Shown: in pieces, positions 1 through 11,290 of the stretch | Position numbering within the stretch: the stretch's first letter is position 1 | How the letters are laid out: the number at the start of each line of letters is the position of its first letter | NCBI GenBank assembly: GCA_950295325.1 | Contig: OX485803.1 | Location: 37,897,554-37,961,553, forward strand | Reading direction: 5' to 3' | Origin: Polytrichum commune | Taxonomy: Eukaryota > Streptophyta > Polytrichopsida > Polytrichales > Polytrichaceae | DNA length: 64,000 bases | Position numbers and translations under genes: made by a program | The notes under the pieces: generated by a model | What the model was told of the DNA's origin: nothing | The model's database searches: none | What the model saw: only the letters and a program-made list of their open reading frames with translations

Positions 1-1572
1 ATCTTAATTTTAGACAAGTAAAAGATTGTTGTTGACCCCAAGAGGCGACATGTGTCTATTTCTTATCTTAGTTCCTCTTCTTGCGACTTTCATTCTTGTG
101 ATTTTACATGTGTCTAGTGCTATTCACTTGGTTTGTTGTATGATCCAATCAAGTATTGCAAGTTCAAGTTACCACTAGTATCTTCTCTAGGCCTTGATTT
201 TGTTGTAAGATCAAATCTACTAAAAAATCCATCATGATTTCATGTATTCAAGATTCTCTTATTTTGGTCACTAAATAAGTATGATTTTTTTTAACAATAT
301 AGGTGATGATATTTTATAAGTGCTACTAATAATTATTTTTACCATATAATTGTTAAATTTATAAGGGTTATTTTTGAAATTTCCCACCCTCTCTAAATGT
401 TGCTATATTAGAATTCCATAAGTTGTTACTAACTATATACTCCAAATAGGTAACATGAGGGTAACCCTTATAGAGGGTAGATTGTATCTTTAAACATCCA
501 TACCCTATAGGTATCAAAAATTATATAAAAATTCATTGATATTAACCTTAGTGATAGAAAAGAAAAAGGTGTTATTAGTTCAACATCAATAAGAGTTTGA
601 GCAAGGGTTGAGTAGGGGATGCATAAATAGGGAGCCATGGGGGGGGGGGGGGGTGCACCTTTCATTAAAACCAAGAATCACATGCGTTTGCAAGATACTC
701 TTCAAACCCTATATACAAGTGTTTTTTTTCCACAATAAAATCAAGCAATCACGTACATTTTCAATAATAAATATAAATATGACATCTTGTATTCATAGAA
801 TGTTTATGTTCATATATAGTCATTAGCGTAAGTGTAAAAATATACTTTTGAATAAAAAACAACGCATATCTTATGTATAATGCAAAACCCTAGCATTCAT
901 CATCCCCTAGCTGTAACTCATAAGTATCTAAGTATGTAATATATGTCATAGAAGCTAATGCAACATATTTTTCTAAGTTTACCATCAAATTATTACTAAG
1001 ATCATATGCCCACTTGTTGTTGGCTCTTCTTTGATACTAACATATGCCAATATAAAAAGATTATGCTATGAAGTTTGGTATAGCATACAAGTACAAATCT
1101 TGCATATTTTTAAGGGTCTTACATACATGTATATAACTACAAGTTATAATTTGTGTAGCATACGTATACATAGTACAACAAAGTTCAAATTTATACCCCT
1201 TTTGTGCACTCACGTACAATCATACATGTTTAGTACAATGCACCCCCCAGTAGGCAGTGAATACAAATGAAAATCATAATAACGGTTCCCATATATGAAA
1301 TAGGCTATAACTAGGTTGTGTGTTAATAGGTTGCCAAAATTCTATCATTGAGCCTATGTTTGGCCTATTTGAAATAATGTGTCCATAGGTATGGATATAT
1401 TTATAATTTGACCAATTCTAATTAAATACAGTTACAATAAACAAAGCACCACCCCCAAGTCAATTGTAGTTTACATGGCTATTGGATGGCTACCTACGTG
1501 TATATTTGACATGCCAAAACTTGCACACACCAAAAAAATGCAAGTCAAATGACACGTCATGTGACTTGCCAT
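1..1572. other. AT-rich flank, no gene seen
   Basis: No coding frame with recognisable protein features and no splice-supported exon was found. A run of 14 G lies near 640-653. The short frames here have no family resemblance. This is the left flank of the MULE insertion. Confidence 0.6.
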
Positions 1573-1580
1573 GAAAAAAC

Positions 1581-2101
1581 CCCTAACATTACCGGACCCA
1601 ATAGTCTTTATTGAGTTTAGGAAATCGAGGCCCTGCAGTCGGGTGGCAGAAGGGGCCACAGTACCAGCAGCCACTAACGACGAAAGCCTCCTTGCACGGG
1701 AAGGGTCCCCTTTCTCTCCCGGCCTGCGCCCGCCAGCACCGCCACCGTGGCTGCCACGCGGCCTGCCCTGCTGGCCACACTTTCAACGGAACGGGGCCGT
1801 CCCACCTCCCGAGGTTACGGTCTACCCTAGTAGCTACCATGACCGCATGACCCCATGGCGGCATCATGCCATTGGGGCGGATGGATCATCATGAGATCCA
1901 TCATCCACATCCATGACCCACATCCATCGATGGGTGGGATGCCGGCCGTCCTCGGGGAGTGCGCGGCCCATACTCTTTCAAAAACTCCATTCTGCCACTC
2001 CCCTTGTTTCTTTGTAACCTGCTCCTCCTTCCACAAACTGCCCGGATTTCTGCCGCGATGGAGCCTGTTGCGATTCGAGTGGGGCCTGATGTGACTGATG
2101 C
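1581..2101 (+). repeat. left terminal inverted repeat of the MULE
   Basis: This 521-bp arm is the reverse complement of 11253-11773 with only about four single-base differences seen by eye, for example near 1831, 2035 and 2092, and no indel. It is GC-rich compared with the flanks. The short frames inside it appear in both arms and are not genes. In MuDR the TIR holds the promoter and the transposase binding site; the same is likely here. Confidence 0.93.
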
Positions 2102-3009
2102 AGGGAGATCGCAGCGTGGAGCGCTTGTCTTCGAAAACAATTGTTAGACCGAAGGTGAGTTGAATGAATTCACCCTTTTTTCAAACCTCCAATCAGTCAT
2201 CATGTAGGCTTCATTGTAACCTACTCATGTGTTGTACAGGGTAGATTTGTGGCGCACTAGAGTGTTTTCCTTGAGGTGATAGCATGCAACGATGATGTGC
2301 TAGACAGTGACAAGGAAGATCGAGTCATCAGGAAGACTATGTAGCAAATGTACCTGGTCCTTGTGTTTTCTAATAATGCACTGATGTTACACATCACATA
2401 ATTGGATTCATGAACTCCTGATTGGCGCATAAGGGTCATTGAGGTCCTCCTCGTTGTGTGTGTGTGTATTTGTGAAGTGCGACGAAAAGCAGGGAGAGCT
2501 GACATTTCACCGCAGTATGTTGAACGTCGCACGAGCGGAAGGTGCACATAAAGGTGGTTACAAGAGGCGTACGCTATCCAAGGAGTGCTTGCAGTTGTAA
2601 CATGTGAGACCTTTTTGTAAGTTTTTCCTGCATTGTACCCCTCCATCTGCATCTTCTGTGTCCGTGTATGCGGCGTTTTCATGCATCATCAGGCTTTCTG
2701 TGTCTCTGTTGTCTTTCTTTTCCATTTTTTGCAGGCACCTAGAACCTGCATCCTTTTCTACTGTAGCGGCACATATTGCGATTTCATGCATGCCCCTGTT
2801 TTATTTGTTTTTCTTCGAGATTTTCATATGTTTTTCCTTCGTTCATGCTCTTCTTCTTTCGATGCGCACATGGCGTTTCCCGTGCACGCATAGGCTTTCT
2901 CTATGTCTTTTCTAGTTCAGTCTTTGTCTTCTCGCCATTTTTTGCGCTACCCTCTCTTTCTGTGCATGCGCATACTTCGCTTTCGAGCATATATGCGTTT
3001 CCCACGTCT
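2102..3009 (+). other. MULE left leader, pyrimidine-rich, no convincing gene
   Basis: This lies between the left TIR and the tandem array. From about 2620 to 3050 the + strand is strongly T/C-rich (long runs of TTTCTT type) with an acceptor-like TTTTTTGCAG near 2735. It may be 5' leader or intron of the + strand gene. Frames here are low-complexity Phe/Ser/Cys strings and are not called. Confidence 0.4.
2377..2404 (+). repeat. subterminal inverted motif, left copy
   Basis: 28 bp starting TGCACTGATGTTACACATC. The reverse complement recurs at 10898-10925 with one mismatch. Both lie inside the TIRs at similar distances from the ends (about 800 and 850 bp). Possible protein-binding site or remnant of a longer TIR. 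Confidence 0.7.
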
Positions 3010-3815
3010 ATTCCCGGCGCTTGTTTCCTCGATCCCCTTCTTCTGTGACAGCGTGGTGTTTTAGGGGCGCCCCGGTCGTACAGGTTTTTTTTGGAACTTC
3101 ATCGTAGATTGTCGCAGCACTTCTTTACGCCATCCTGTCCTTTTGGTTTAGGGTATTAAGAGTTCAGATGCATGGTTTACGGTGAATGTGTTGGAGGGTT
3201 AGTTTAGGGTTTAGGGTATAAGCAGTTTAGATGCACGCCCTGGTTGAATGTGTTAGGTTTGGGGGTGTATGTATTCCCGGCAGTTTTTTCCTGCAATCCC
3301 CTTCTTCTGTTGCAGCGGCGCTGTGTTTTCAGGGGCGCCCGGTTGTACTTGTTTTTGTTAGTTCACTGTAGATTCACCCAGCACCTCCTTCCGCCTTCCT
3401 CTCCTTTTGGTTTAGGGTTTATGGGGTTTAGACGCACGCCATAGTTGAATGTGTTGGAGGGTTAGTTGTAGTATTCCCGGCAGTTTTTTCGAGCATTCCC
3501 CTTCTTCTGTGTTAGCGGCGCTGTGTTTTCAGGGGCGCCCCGGTTGTACTTGTTTTTGGGGGAGTTCAGTGCAGATTCACCCAGCACCTCCTTCCGCCTT
3601 CCTCTTCCTTTGGTTTAGGGTATAAGCACTTTAGATGCATGCCCTGGTTGAATGTGTTGGGTTTGTAGTTGTATGTATTCCCGGTTGTACTTGTTTTTTT
3701 TTTGTTCACTGTAGATTCACCCAGCACCTCCTTCCGCCTTCCTCTCCTTTGGGTTTAGGGTATAGGGAGTTCTCAAGCATGCCCGGGTTGGATGTGTTGG
3801 GTTTGTAGTTGTATG
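3010..3815 (+). repeat. about four tandem units of 140-265 bp with TTTAGGG words
   Basis: Units start at TATTCCCGG near 3008, 3273, 3470 and 3677. Each carries CACCTCCTTCCGCCTTCCTC-like DNA, then GGTTTAGGG words, then GAATGTGTTGG. The last unit has an internal deletion. TTTAGGG is the plant telomere/telo-box word. The array lies upstream of the + strand gene, so it may be a promoter or leader. Confidence 0.8.
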
Positions 3816-4132
3816 TCACTATCCGTGGCAATTCTTTCCTGTGGCATTTAGGGTGCATGCTTAGGGCTCCTCTCTCTGTTTTGGTTGTTGTTTTTCCTGG
3901 AGGCATTGCACTGTCCTCTCTAAATTATTTAGGGGTTAGGGTCTGCTACACTCTGTCGCGCACCTTGCTCGCCATGGCCGTAGGCGAGTTCTCTCCCATA
4001 GGTAGCAAGTACTCCGAGCCCCGCACGTTGGTACACACAGCCTCCGTAGCAGACATCCACTGCCCACCATTGATGCTGGCACCTGAAACTGCCTTGTTTC
4101 TTGCCATTGACTTACATTGTTCTGTGCAGAAA

Positions 4133-6725
4133 ATGGAATCTGAAAGAAGACCGCCCCTGCATGAAGACGACCACGTTACATACTATGTCAATAGGGATGC
4201 TGCTGGTTGGGTAGCGCAGCTCGTGAGGAGACGAGTGTACATTGAATGAAAATTAGAGTGTACTCGTAACCGGTCTAGGGATGGGCAGAAGGCCAAAGAT
4301 GACTGGTTATGTGTGTATTGCAAAGGCTCCTTTCCTAGCAAGCTGTGGTTGACAGATCACCGTGTGAGCGGCTGCCCTCGGGGACCTGTGGACTCGAATG
4401 GATTGAGGTTGGAGCTACCCGTCTACCCGAATCTGAAGACTGCGAAACAAGGCAAGGACCTCAAACTTGCCTTGCAGCGTGGCGATGGAGCTATATGGGG
4501 CACCTTGCAGAACAATTCAATTTGGTTAGACCTAAACCTGGAGTTGAGGGACGTCACTTACCCTCCCCCTAGAGTCAGAGTGCAACAACGACAATTCATG
4601 CTGCCCACGCTGGAGATTTTGACAGCCAGTCTGCCCCCTGCTGGAGATCCGCAGCCACAAATGAAGCCGAAACCGCAACGCCCCTCCAGGCAACACACTG
4701 CATCTCCCGCCGCAGCTGCCTATGTTGACCTTGATGATGATGGAGACGATGAATTTGAAGCGCCGCCCAACCGACATCCGAAGAAACGCTCACACGTGGA
4801 GATGGCCGGGGGCCACCGAGTTTTTCACTCAAGCCGCCAGTTCAAGGCCCAACATACGAAACAATCTGCCGAAGGTGTACCCCGGCGACCGCCTCCCCAA
4901 CCCATCCATGTTACGCCTATCCAAACCCGCAGCCCCTCCCCGGAGAGGGTTGCCATTTTGCCCCCACCTACTCCTGCTCCACATGCTGCGGGTGGTTCCT
5001 CTAGGGCACCCGTTTCTCCTATGCAGACTTCCACAGGTTCAGAGGATGTGGCGCAGGCGTTACGGAAGGATCGACAACAATTCTATGTGAAAGCTGCAAG
5101 TGCGGCGCGTTCGGGCGTGAAGATGGACATCCCGAAGCCACAATTGAGGCCCCCAATTCAACCCCCAGGTTTGTATTATTTGATGGCGTGTGGTTTGCTG
5201 CAATTCGACTTGGAGTGCGGTGAGTTGCAGGCATTTCAGGAGGTGCTTCACAACTGGCAGAACGATCCGTCTTTCATGGACAGATTGTGGGCAGCCTATG
5301 GTAGATTCTACTCTCCTTCTCATCAGGTACAGCCTATTCCCCCTTGCACCCATGCATTCTTTTTGTTGGTGGCTAATCTTTGATTAAGTTCGTAACATGC
5401 AATCAGGTCACCATTATGTGATGTACACATTCTCCGCAGCCGGCATGGTTCAGCATTTTGTCAATGGAACATGTGCTTAGGGAGAATATGTCTTTGTAAC
5501 ATGTGCTGGCTGAGGGTGATGCAGGCGACTTGGGGTTGGCATCCGTTCTACTCTTCCTTTGTAGTTAATCCTCTCTGTGTCGACTTCAGACCCCCCTACC
5601 CTTTGCATCACTCTCTAGTTGAAGGTGCGGATGTGCATTCTTTGCTGATGGAACAATGCCATGTTGAACGAGTCTATCCAGTGCCTTGGTCAGTCCTCCT
5701 CCTACGTTGTTTCCTTAAATTTCATAGGGTATCGCCCCCGTTAGTATCACACCCTGACACTGGATGTACTCCTGCCAATGTGGTGGAATGGTCGAAGCTC
5801 GCGGAAGAAGTGGTTGGGGATGGTTTGAGTGCGTGGCACCTGGCAACCGCCTACCTCAAAGAAGAAGGATTCCTCGTGTTCGCAGGCGCCAGGCCCGTGG
5901 ATTCACACGACCAGTGGCTTGATGAAGTGAATGATGCTTTTGAAGACTTACTAAATGGCACACCTGAATGGTGGGCAGAGTTGCACTTGTGGTGTAACTC
6001 AACTCGTTTCAGGGCAGTCCGTGACATGGCATTTCACGAGCGGCAAACGTGGTTGGAGGCTTGGGTGATAAAGGATCGGCCCCCTGGCTCCTCGACACCC
6101 CTCGCACGTTACGATCGCTGGCTTCAGTATCGAGAGGACCTGGATATTGGTTACATACTTGCAAACCCAAGTAAATTTTGGCGCTTCCATATGTTACATG
6201 ATTTTTGTCTTTGGACATCCCTTCCAATGCTGTTACGACGAAGCATATTAATGTGTGACATGTTTTCCAGATATGATGGTTCCTCCGGTGGAGCGTAGCG
6301 AGTCCATGTACGAGATCCGCAATATGGCAGACAATATTGCCAGAGAGAGGTGCGAGCACTCAGAGGTGCAGCCACCAGGACAGAACGGGGGCGAATGCGA
6401 GGATCGCGTTGACGTGCACCAGCCAGTTCCTGAAAGCGTTGGCAATTTAGCCACGACAGTCGGGCCAGCATTCCACATACCAATGACTCAAGACAAGACC
6501 CTGGAAGAGTTGCCGAGTCAATTGGATTTTGACTGGCAAGACTCAGTGTCTCCTAAGGCCACACCTGCAGCACCTACAGCTATGGCCGTGGCGCCGAAAG
6601 ACCCGGAGGAGAGCGCGTTTGTTGAGGTTTCGCAAATTGCACACGAGGCCATCGTGCACGCCACACAACAGCAAGCAGAAAGGGAGACAGACCCACCGAC
6701 CACAACCACGAACGTGTCAAATTAG
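4133..6725 (+). CDS. MULE accessory gene of unknown family, C2HC finger, three exons, one in-frame TGA
   Basis: Model: ATG at 4133 just after an acceptor-like TGTGCAG; exon 1 4133-5326; intron 5327-5524 (GTACAG...GCAG, phase 0); exon 2 5525-6170; intron 6171-6270 (GTAAAT...CCAG, phase 1); exon 3 6271-6725. The frame is kept across both introns, giving about 764 codons. One TGA at 4247-4249 interrupts exon 1; protein-like sequence continues in the same frame on both sides, so it looks like a nonsense change (CGA to TGA would do it). Around residues 60-81 there is a CX2CX12HX4C finger (CVYCKG...TDHRVSGC). Then come an acidic patch (DLDDDGDDEF), a basic KKR stretch and a long Pro/Ser-rich linker; exon 2 is Trp-rich and exon 3 Gln/Thr-rich. 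I do not recognise the family. By position it is the counterpart of mudrB. The exon 1/2 junction is the least certain part. Confidence 0.65.
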
Positions 6726-7293
6726 GGTCATGTTACAACAGCAAGACATGAATAGTTGGCGACGAGGATTTAATCTTCAACAATGTTAGGGTGGGGATAG
6801 AATAGAAAACCAGGGTTAGTATTAGTGACTACCTAAGACTTCCCAAGCCATTCGCACCCAAGGATCATCTGTACAATGTGTAACATCTATAACATTGGCT
6901 GTTTTTGATTCACATAGTTACATACGGTTAATTATTCTGCTTTTGAGTGACTGCTATGAATTTCTGTGAAGGACTTAGGGTTTGTTGTAGGTAATGTAAT
7001 GCAAGACTGATCTGATGGGCTTACCAACATCAATCCACATGTGGGTTCATTGCAATGTGTCTATAGGCTACTTCGATTCTGCAATGACAATGCGAAAGAA
7101 TGCTGTTGTAACATTGCTAGGAATACATGTAACATGACTGGCCAAATTGTACATGTGTTACTGCGTATCATGTTGAACATGTTACAAGGACCCCACAGTG
7201 TATAAATGCCCCAAAAATGCCAGATAATACAAAGGCGGAAATCCCTTTTCACAAAGTATCACAATGTTCACGACAACTGCCTAGCGCGTTGCA
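6726..7293. other. spacer between the convergent MULE genes
   Basis: No coding frame is supported. Several GTAACATG / CATGTTAC words occur here and elsewhere in the element. The 3' ends and terminators of both genes should lie here. Confidence 0.5.
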
Positions 7294-7716
7294 CTATGGC
7301 GCCCAACTAGGCCTATATACCTTCAAAGGACGTTGGTATGCCTTCAGTGGACCTTGTGGGGTGGGTGCGACATTCGGGGGTGGGGCTGTGAGCTGGCGAA
7401 CAGCTTGAGCATGACGCTGGCGGAGGCGTCCTGTCTGCGATGGTGAGAGCAGCGTCTGCGCGCCATGTGTTGGGGAGCAGAACGTTGTGGGGGATCCCGT
7501 CGTTACTTCCGCACTTTGGTCTTCGGAAGAGGGCGGAGGAGATGTTGGCGGGGTGAAGAACTCTTCATCGGAGGAAGTGTCATAAACGGGTCCAATGACC
7601 TCCGGACACCTGCAAAACCACTTCCAAACCGCTGTGCTCACTCGTGTGATGTGAGTAGGTGCCATGACAAGGGGAGGAAATGCACAAAGGCGCCTTGGGT
7701 AGAACACGGGAGCCAC
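7294..7716 (-). CDS. possible small third MULE ORF or 3' exon, Pro/Ser-rich
   Basis: A 140-codon frame downstream of the transposase on the same strand. After an acceptor-like TTTTGCAG near 7612 it encodes an acidic then Pro/Ser/Thr-rich segment (DTSSDEEFFTPPTSPPP) and a basic C-terminal part. It could be a separate small protein, an alternative last exon of the transposase gene, or chance in GC-rich DNA. I found no good donor joining it to the transposase exon ending at 7896, so the assignment is weak. Confidence 0.35.
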   Translation of the reverse strand: MAPVFYPRRLCAFPPLVMAPTHITRVSTAVWKWFCRCPEVIGPVYDTSSDEEFFTPPTSPPPSSEDQSAEVTTGSPTTFCSPTHGAQTLLSPSQTGRLRQRHAQAVRQLTAPPPNVAPTPQGPLKAYQRPLKVYRPSWAP

Positions 7717-7895
7717 TGGAGCACTCAGTTGCCGACCACTACACAGGACCAGCGGAAGAAAGGCTGAAAATGTGGAAGTGTGTCGAGGGTCCGGACTTTA
7801 TATGCGCAGCCACGTCCACCTGCACGTGGGAAGGGTTGTAACATGGGGACGCCCATGCAGCAGTCGCACGTTACAGGACGTTTGAATGACGTGAC

Positions 7896-10655
7896 CTATC
7901 TGCGGTCCAGGATGTCTCTTCTACGTTTCAGGGACATGTTGTTGCCGTCTTCGTTGGGCTGAAAGTGCACATCTGCTTGGGATGGCTCCACCAATCCATG
8001 CTTAATTTGAGCCAACAACGTTTGTTGTTTCCCACGAACGACGTGCAGGTCGGCCACAAGATGTTGCAACAAAAATCTATCACCAGTGGCAACGTCCATG
8101 AACTCCTTTGCGAGGTTAAGCGCTTGGTTTTCCATGTCCTCCCCAGATTGTGTGACAATTTGGCTACCTCTAGGACGGCATAGCGTAGGGGTAGGGCACA
8201 GTGGCCCAGTGTCAGCACAATCCTCTGGAAAATGAACAACGGGATCGAGCATGTTACCACGACCTCCTTCAGTTGTGCCTGCAATGGATCCACAGTAACG
8301 TGTAATTGTTCTTTCTGCAAGGCTAGGATGGAGTATCATGAGCACCTTTATTTGATGTTTACATATGTTCCCCTTTAGTGCCCAGACGCAATCGCAACAA
8401 TCCCACTCGCAGTCTGGGCTGTACACATAATACAGTTTAGATGGGTTGTTCTTTGACGTTACCAAAGCTGGACCGTCATTTGCAATGGGGAGAGTGACAC
8501 AACTATCAGGAATTTCTCTCGCTTTCAGCACTGCATTTATAACAAATTGCTCCTGTTTTAAGTTGGGGACAAAGCCGTGTTGTTTTTTCATTGCTTGGTA
8601 CCAGTAGTGGAAGAGAATTTCCCCAGTCAACTCGTATATCACCCAGTCCAAGCGCCGTCCATGCGCTCTACCTTTTGATGCACGCAAGGTAGCCTTAAGG
8701 TTTGAATGGTAGCTTTCAATAGCTGCATTTGTATCCTGGCCCACATATGGCAGGTTACGATGCCCCACAACCCACATATATGTTTTGTCTGCCCATTGTT
8801 TGTTGAAGTAAGCCCAAAAATTGCTCACAACAGGGAAGCACTCCATAAGAGCATTCAACTGCCGGATAGCCCAAGGCCCCATTTCATCTCCTTGTGGACA
8901 CTTAGTGTCATACATAATACGCCCCAACCTCTTTAGCACAGCAGCCCTAATGGCATGATCTTTTATTTTTGCTACCGCTTGTTTCAGCCATGCACGTCGG
9001 ACATGCCACAAGCAGAGGAATACTTTCACGCCGGGCCATACACTCTGCAAGCCCCCAATCTCAGCCTGCGCACAATCTGTTATGAAGGCATTCGGCATCC
9101 AATCTCCCTGCACCGAGCACAATTTTCTTGCAAGCGCCTTCATCCAAGGTTCAAGATCGGGTTGCTTGGAACTAGAAGTGATAATGTACGCCACCGGCAC
9201 TCCATTCATCCAGTCATCAAAGACCATCAAGGTGTACAATGGAAACTGCAAGAACACATACAACAAAGAATTATGTTTGTGGCCAAGCATTTGGAGAAGT
9301 GGTCTGTAACATGCTGTTGTGAGAAATGTTATGGGCACAAACCTTGTTCTCATTAGTTGCAAACGTGGCGTCAATAGAGACGGTTTTTTTGTGCCCGTGC
9401 TTCAGCATCATATCTTGTTGCCAAGATGTCTGGATCCCTATTGTGAAGGGAATATTCTCCCGTGTGATAGCCCCACGAACGTGGACACCTGATTCTTTGT
9501 AGTAGAACACAAGAAAATGATGTTCCTGCACCCACATGCGCACAGATTTTGCATCATTGTTATCGCGTTTGTAGGTCTCAATCGCAAGGCGGCCAGCAAC
9601 GTTACGGATGTCTTGCTCAGAAATGAAGAGGTCCCGGGTGAGCTCTTCGCCTCTCTCGCACACCTCCATAAAACGTTTCCTGTGTTTGCCCATTATCTAT
9701 GGGATAGACAATCCTAGTTGCAAATGGCTCATGATGAATTCACGAATATGTGGCGACAGATGGCTTGAGAATATGCTCTTATGCCCAGTCTTTGTGGCAC
9801 CATGGCAAAAGAATCCCTTCAGGTTCACATGGTTCATCTGATGGTATGTTATTTCTACCACTGCAGGCTGTAGGTACAATTGCTTGACGACAAATCCACA
9901 CTGGCATCCCCTTCGCTGCCCCGATCCTCGCATCCTTGCGGATGTCCGTGGACTTGTGTGCCCCTTTCCATTTGGAACGTATTTGCCCTTCGCGTCAAGC
10001 TTTCTTTTCTTCTGGTACATGTCATTTGTAACCACTGGTATGTGCGATGCATTGTCATTTGGTCCATATTGACAATGATACCTGTGGGATGGGGACCACA
10101 GTAGGTGGTTACGGTGAGAGTCATATATAGCAGGGAAGAAAGGTGGCAAAACAGTGTAACATTGGAACATGCACAATCAGAGTCTGGGTGCATGTTACAA
10201 ACATACCTGAAGATGGCAAAGTAGCTGTTCCACCGAGGGAACATCAGTTTCCCCTTTTCATTTGTCGGAGTGCCCTGGCAGACAAATTTGGAGGGAGCAT
10301 CACTGCGCGCCTCCTCACCTTTCCAAAAATCCTCCACTCTTGCCCAAGGTATGTACGCAACCAACACTGGAGCAAGCGTTCTGGGAGAGGCCCTCCTCCC
10401 TTTCACCCGCACATGGCATGCCCACGTAAGATCTGTATGCGTGAAAGTGCCTATGTTGGGAGTTTGGACTAAAGTGCAGATCCGGTGTAACTCTGCCTTC
10501 TATACCTCCTGGTACACAGACTCGTACGAAGGCTCTCTGTGTTGCGGTGGGCGAAGTGTTGGTTCCAAGGCAGGCTCTCCATGCACGAGAACGTCAAGTT
10601 TGTTGTGCCCTTCAATACGGGACTGCACAACGGCACCAGTTACAAAGGTTCCCCT
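7896..10655 (-). CDS. MULE transposase with SWIM zinc finger, three exons, two in-frame TAG stops
   Basis: Model on the - strand: exon 10655-10207; intron 10206-10082 (GTATGT...CACAG, 125 bp, phase 2); exon 10081-9343; intron 9342-9246 (GTTTGT...TGCAG, 97 bp, phase 0); exon 9245-7896. Counting from 10655 gives about 845 codons. DDE residues: D387 (IDATFA), D453 (FITDCAQ, followed by the MULE-type LCLWH with C474/H477) and E572 (NAAIESYH). The SWIM finger is C680xC682x8C691xH693. Two TAG codons interrupt the frame, at 10502-10500 and 9699-9697, with protein-like sequence continuing on both sides. A TAA at 10658-10656 bounds the open stretch, and the true start, perhaps in an upstream exon, was not found. 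The enzyme would cut and join element ends at the TIRs in the nucleus. The stops make this copy a likely pseudogene. Confidence 0.88.
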
Positions 10656-10897
10656 TTAGGCCCTACAACTGCAAGTACAACATCCAGAAAACAAGTGATC
10701 GCAAACCCAACCCCTTCCCGGCACTATGGTGAATGAACCCCCAGATCGCCGGTTGTGTTTCGCGGCTTAGGGGTTTGGGGTTTGCAGTACCGCGCACTAC
10801 CGCGCACAAATCACAGGAAGTTACAAGGGCATCCGCGTCATCATGCTCGTGGTCAGCATTTCAATCAACCTAATGCACAAATGAAAGTTGGGGATTG

Positions 10898-10925
10898 CAA
10901 TTATGTGATGTGTAACATGAGTGCA
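10898..10925 (-). repeat. subterminal inverted motif, right copy
   Basis: Partner of 2377-2404 in inverted orientation, 27 of 28 bases alike. Weaker matching words nearby on both sides (ATGATGTGCT, AATGTAC) suggest a degenerate inner extension of the TIR. Confidence 0.7.
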
Positions 10926-11169
10926 CTGACTACAACAACGAGGAAGGAAGTACATTCATAGCACGGCAATCATTATGAGAGGATCTTGCATGTAGAGCAT
11001 CAGCACATCATTGTCATAGTCGCTTCACTTCACTTCATGAGTGACAGTCAAATACAACATAAATGTGGACTGCGTAGTTAAAGCAGGTCTCTATCAAACA
11101 AAAAACCTAGTCGAGTGTAGATCTCAAGAGATGATGGGAAAATGCAGTCAGCAAGGGTGACTGTTCCCA

Positions 11170-11290
11170 CTTGGAGTGGCGCTTGGATCGCATAAGGCTG
11201 CACTTGAATCGCATCAGGCTCCTCATGAATCGCATCAACCTCCACTTGAATCGCATCAGTCGCATCAGGCCCCACTCGAATTGCAACAGG
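11170..11290 (+). repeat. 18-bp minisatellite at the inner edge of the right TIR
   Basis: Imperfect tandem units built on GAATCGCATCAGGCTCC, about six copies. It is absent from the left arm, so it arose on the right side only and marks where TIR similarity ends. Confidence 0.75.

Noticed and set aside
640-653. G run as the end of a third G/C-ended MITE
   Set aside because: Neighbouring DNA lacks the GTGCGAACA motif, the partner C run and an 8-bp duplication.
1581-2101. Several overlapping 60-107-codon frames in the left TIR and the same ones in 11253-11773
   Set aside because: They exist in both arms and on both strands of GC-rich TIR DNA, with no family features.
5405-5465. Protein-like stretch GHHYVMYTFSAAG inside intron 1 of the MULE accessory gene, as an extra exon
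   Set aside because: No acceptor places it in frame with the flanking exons, and the frame stops at 5478; left as intron, with the junction marked uncertain.
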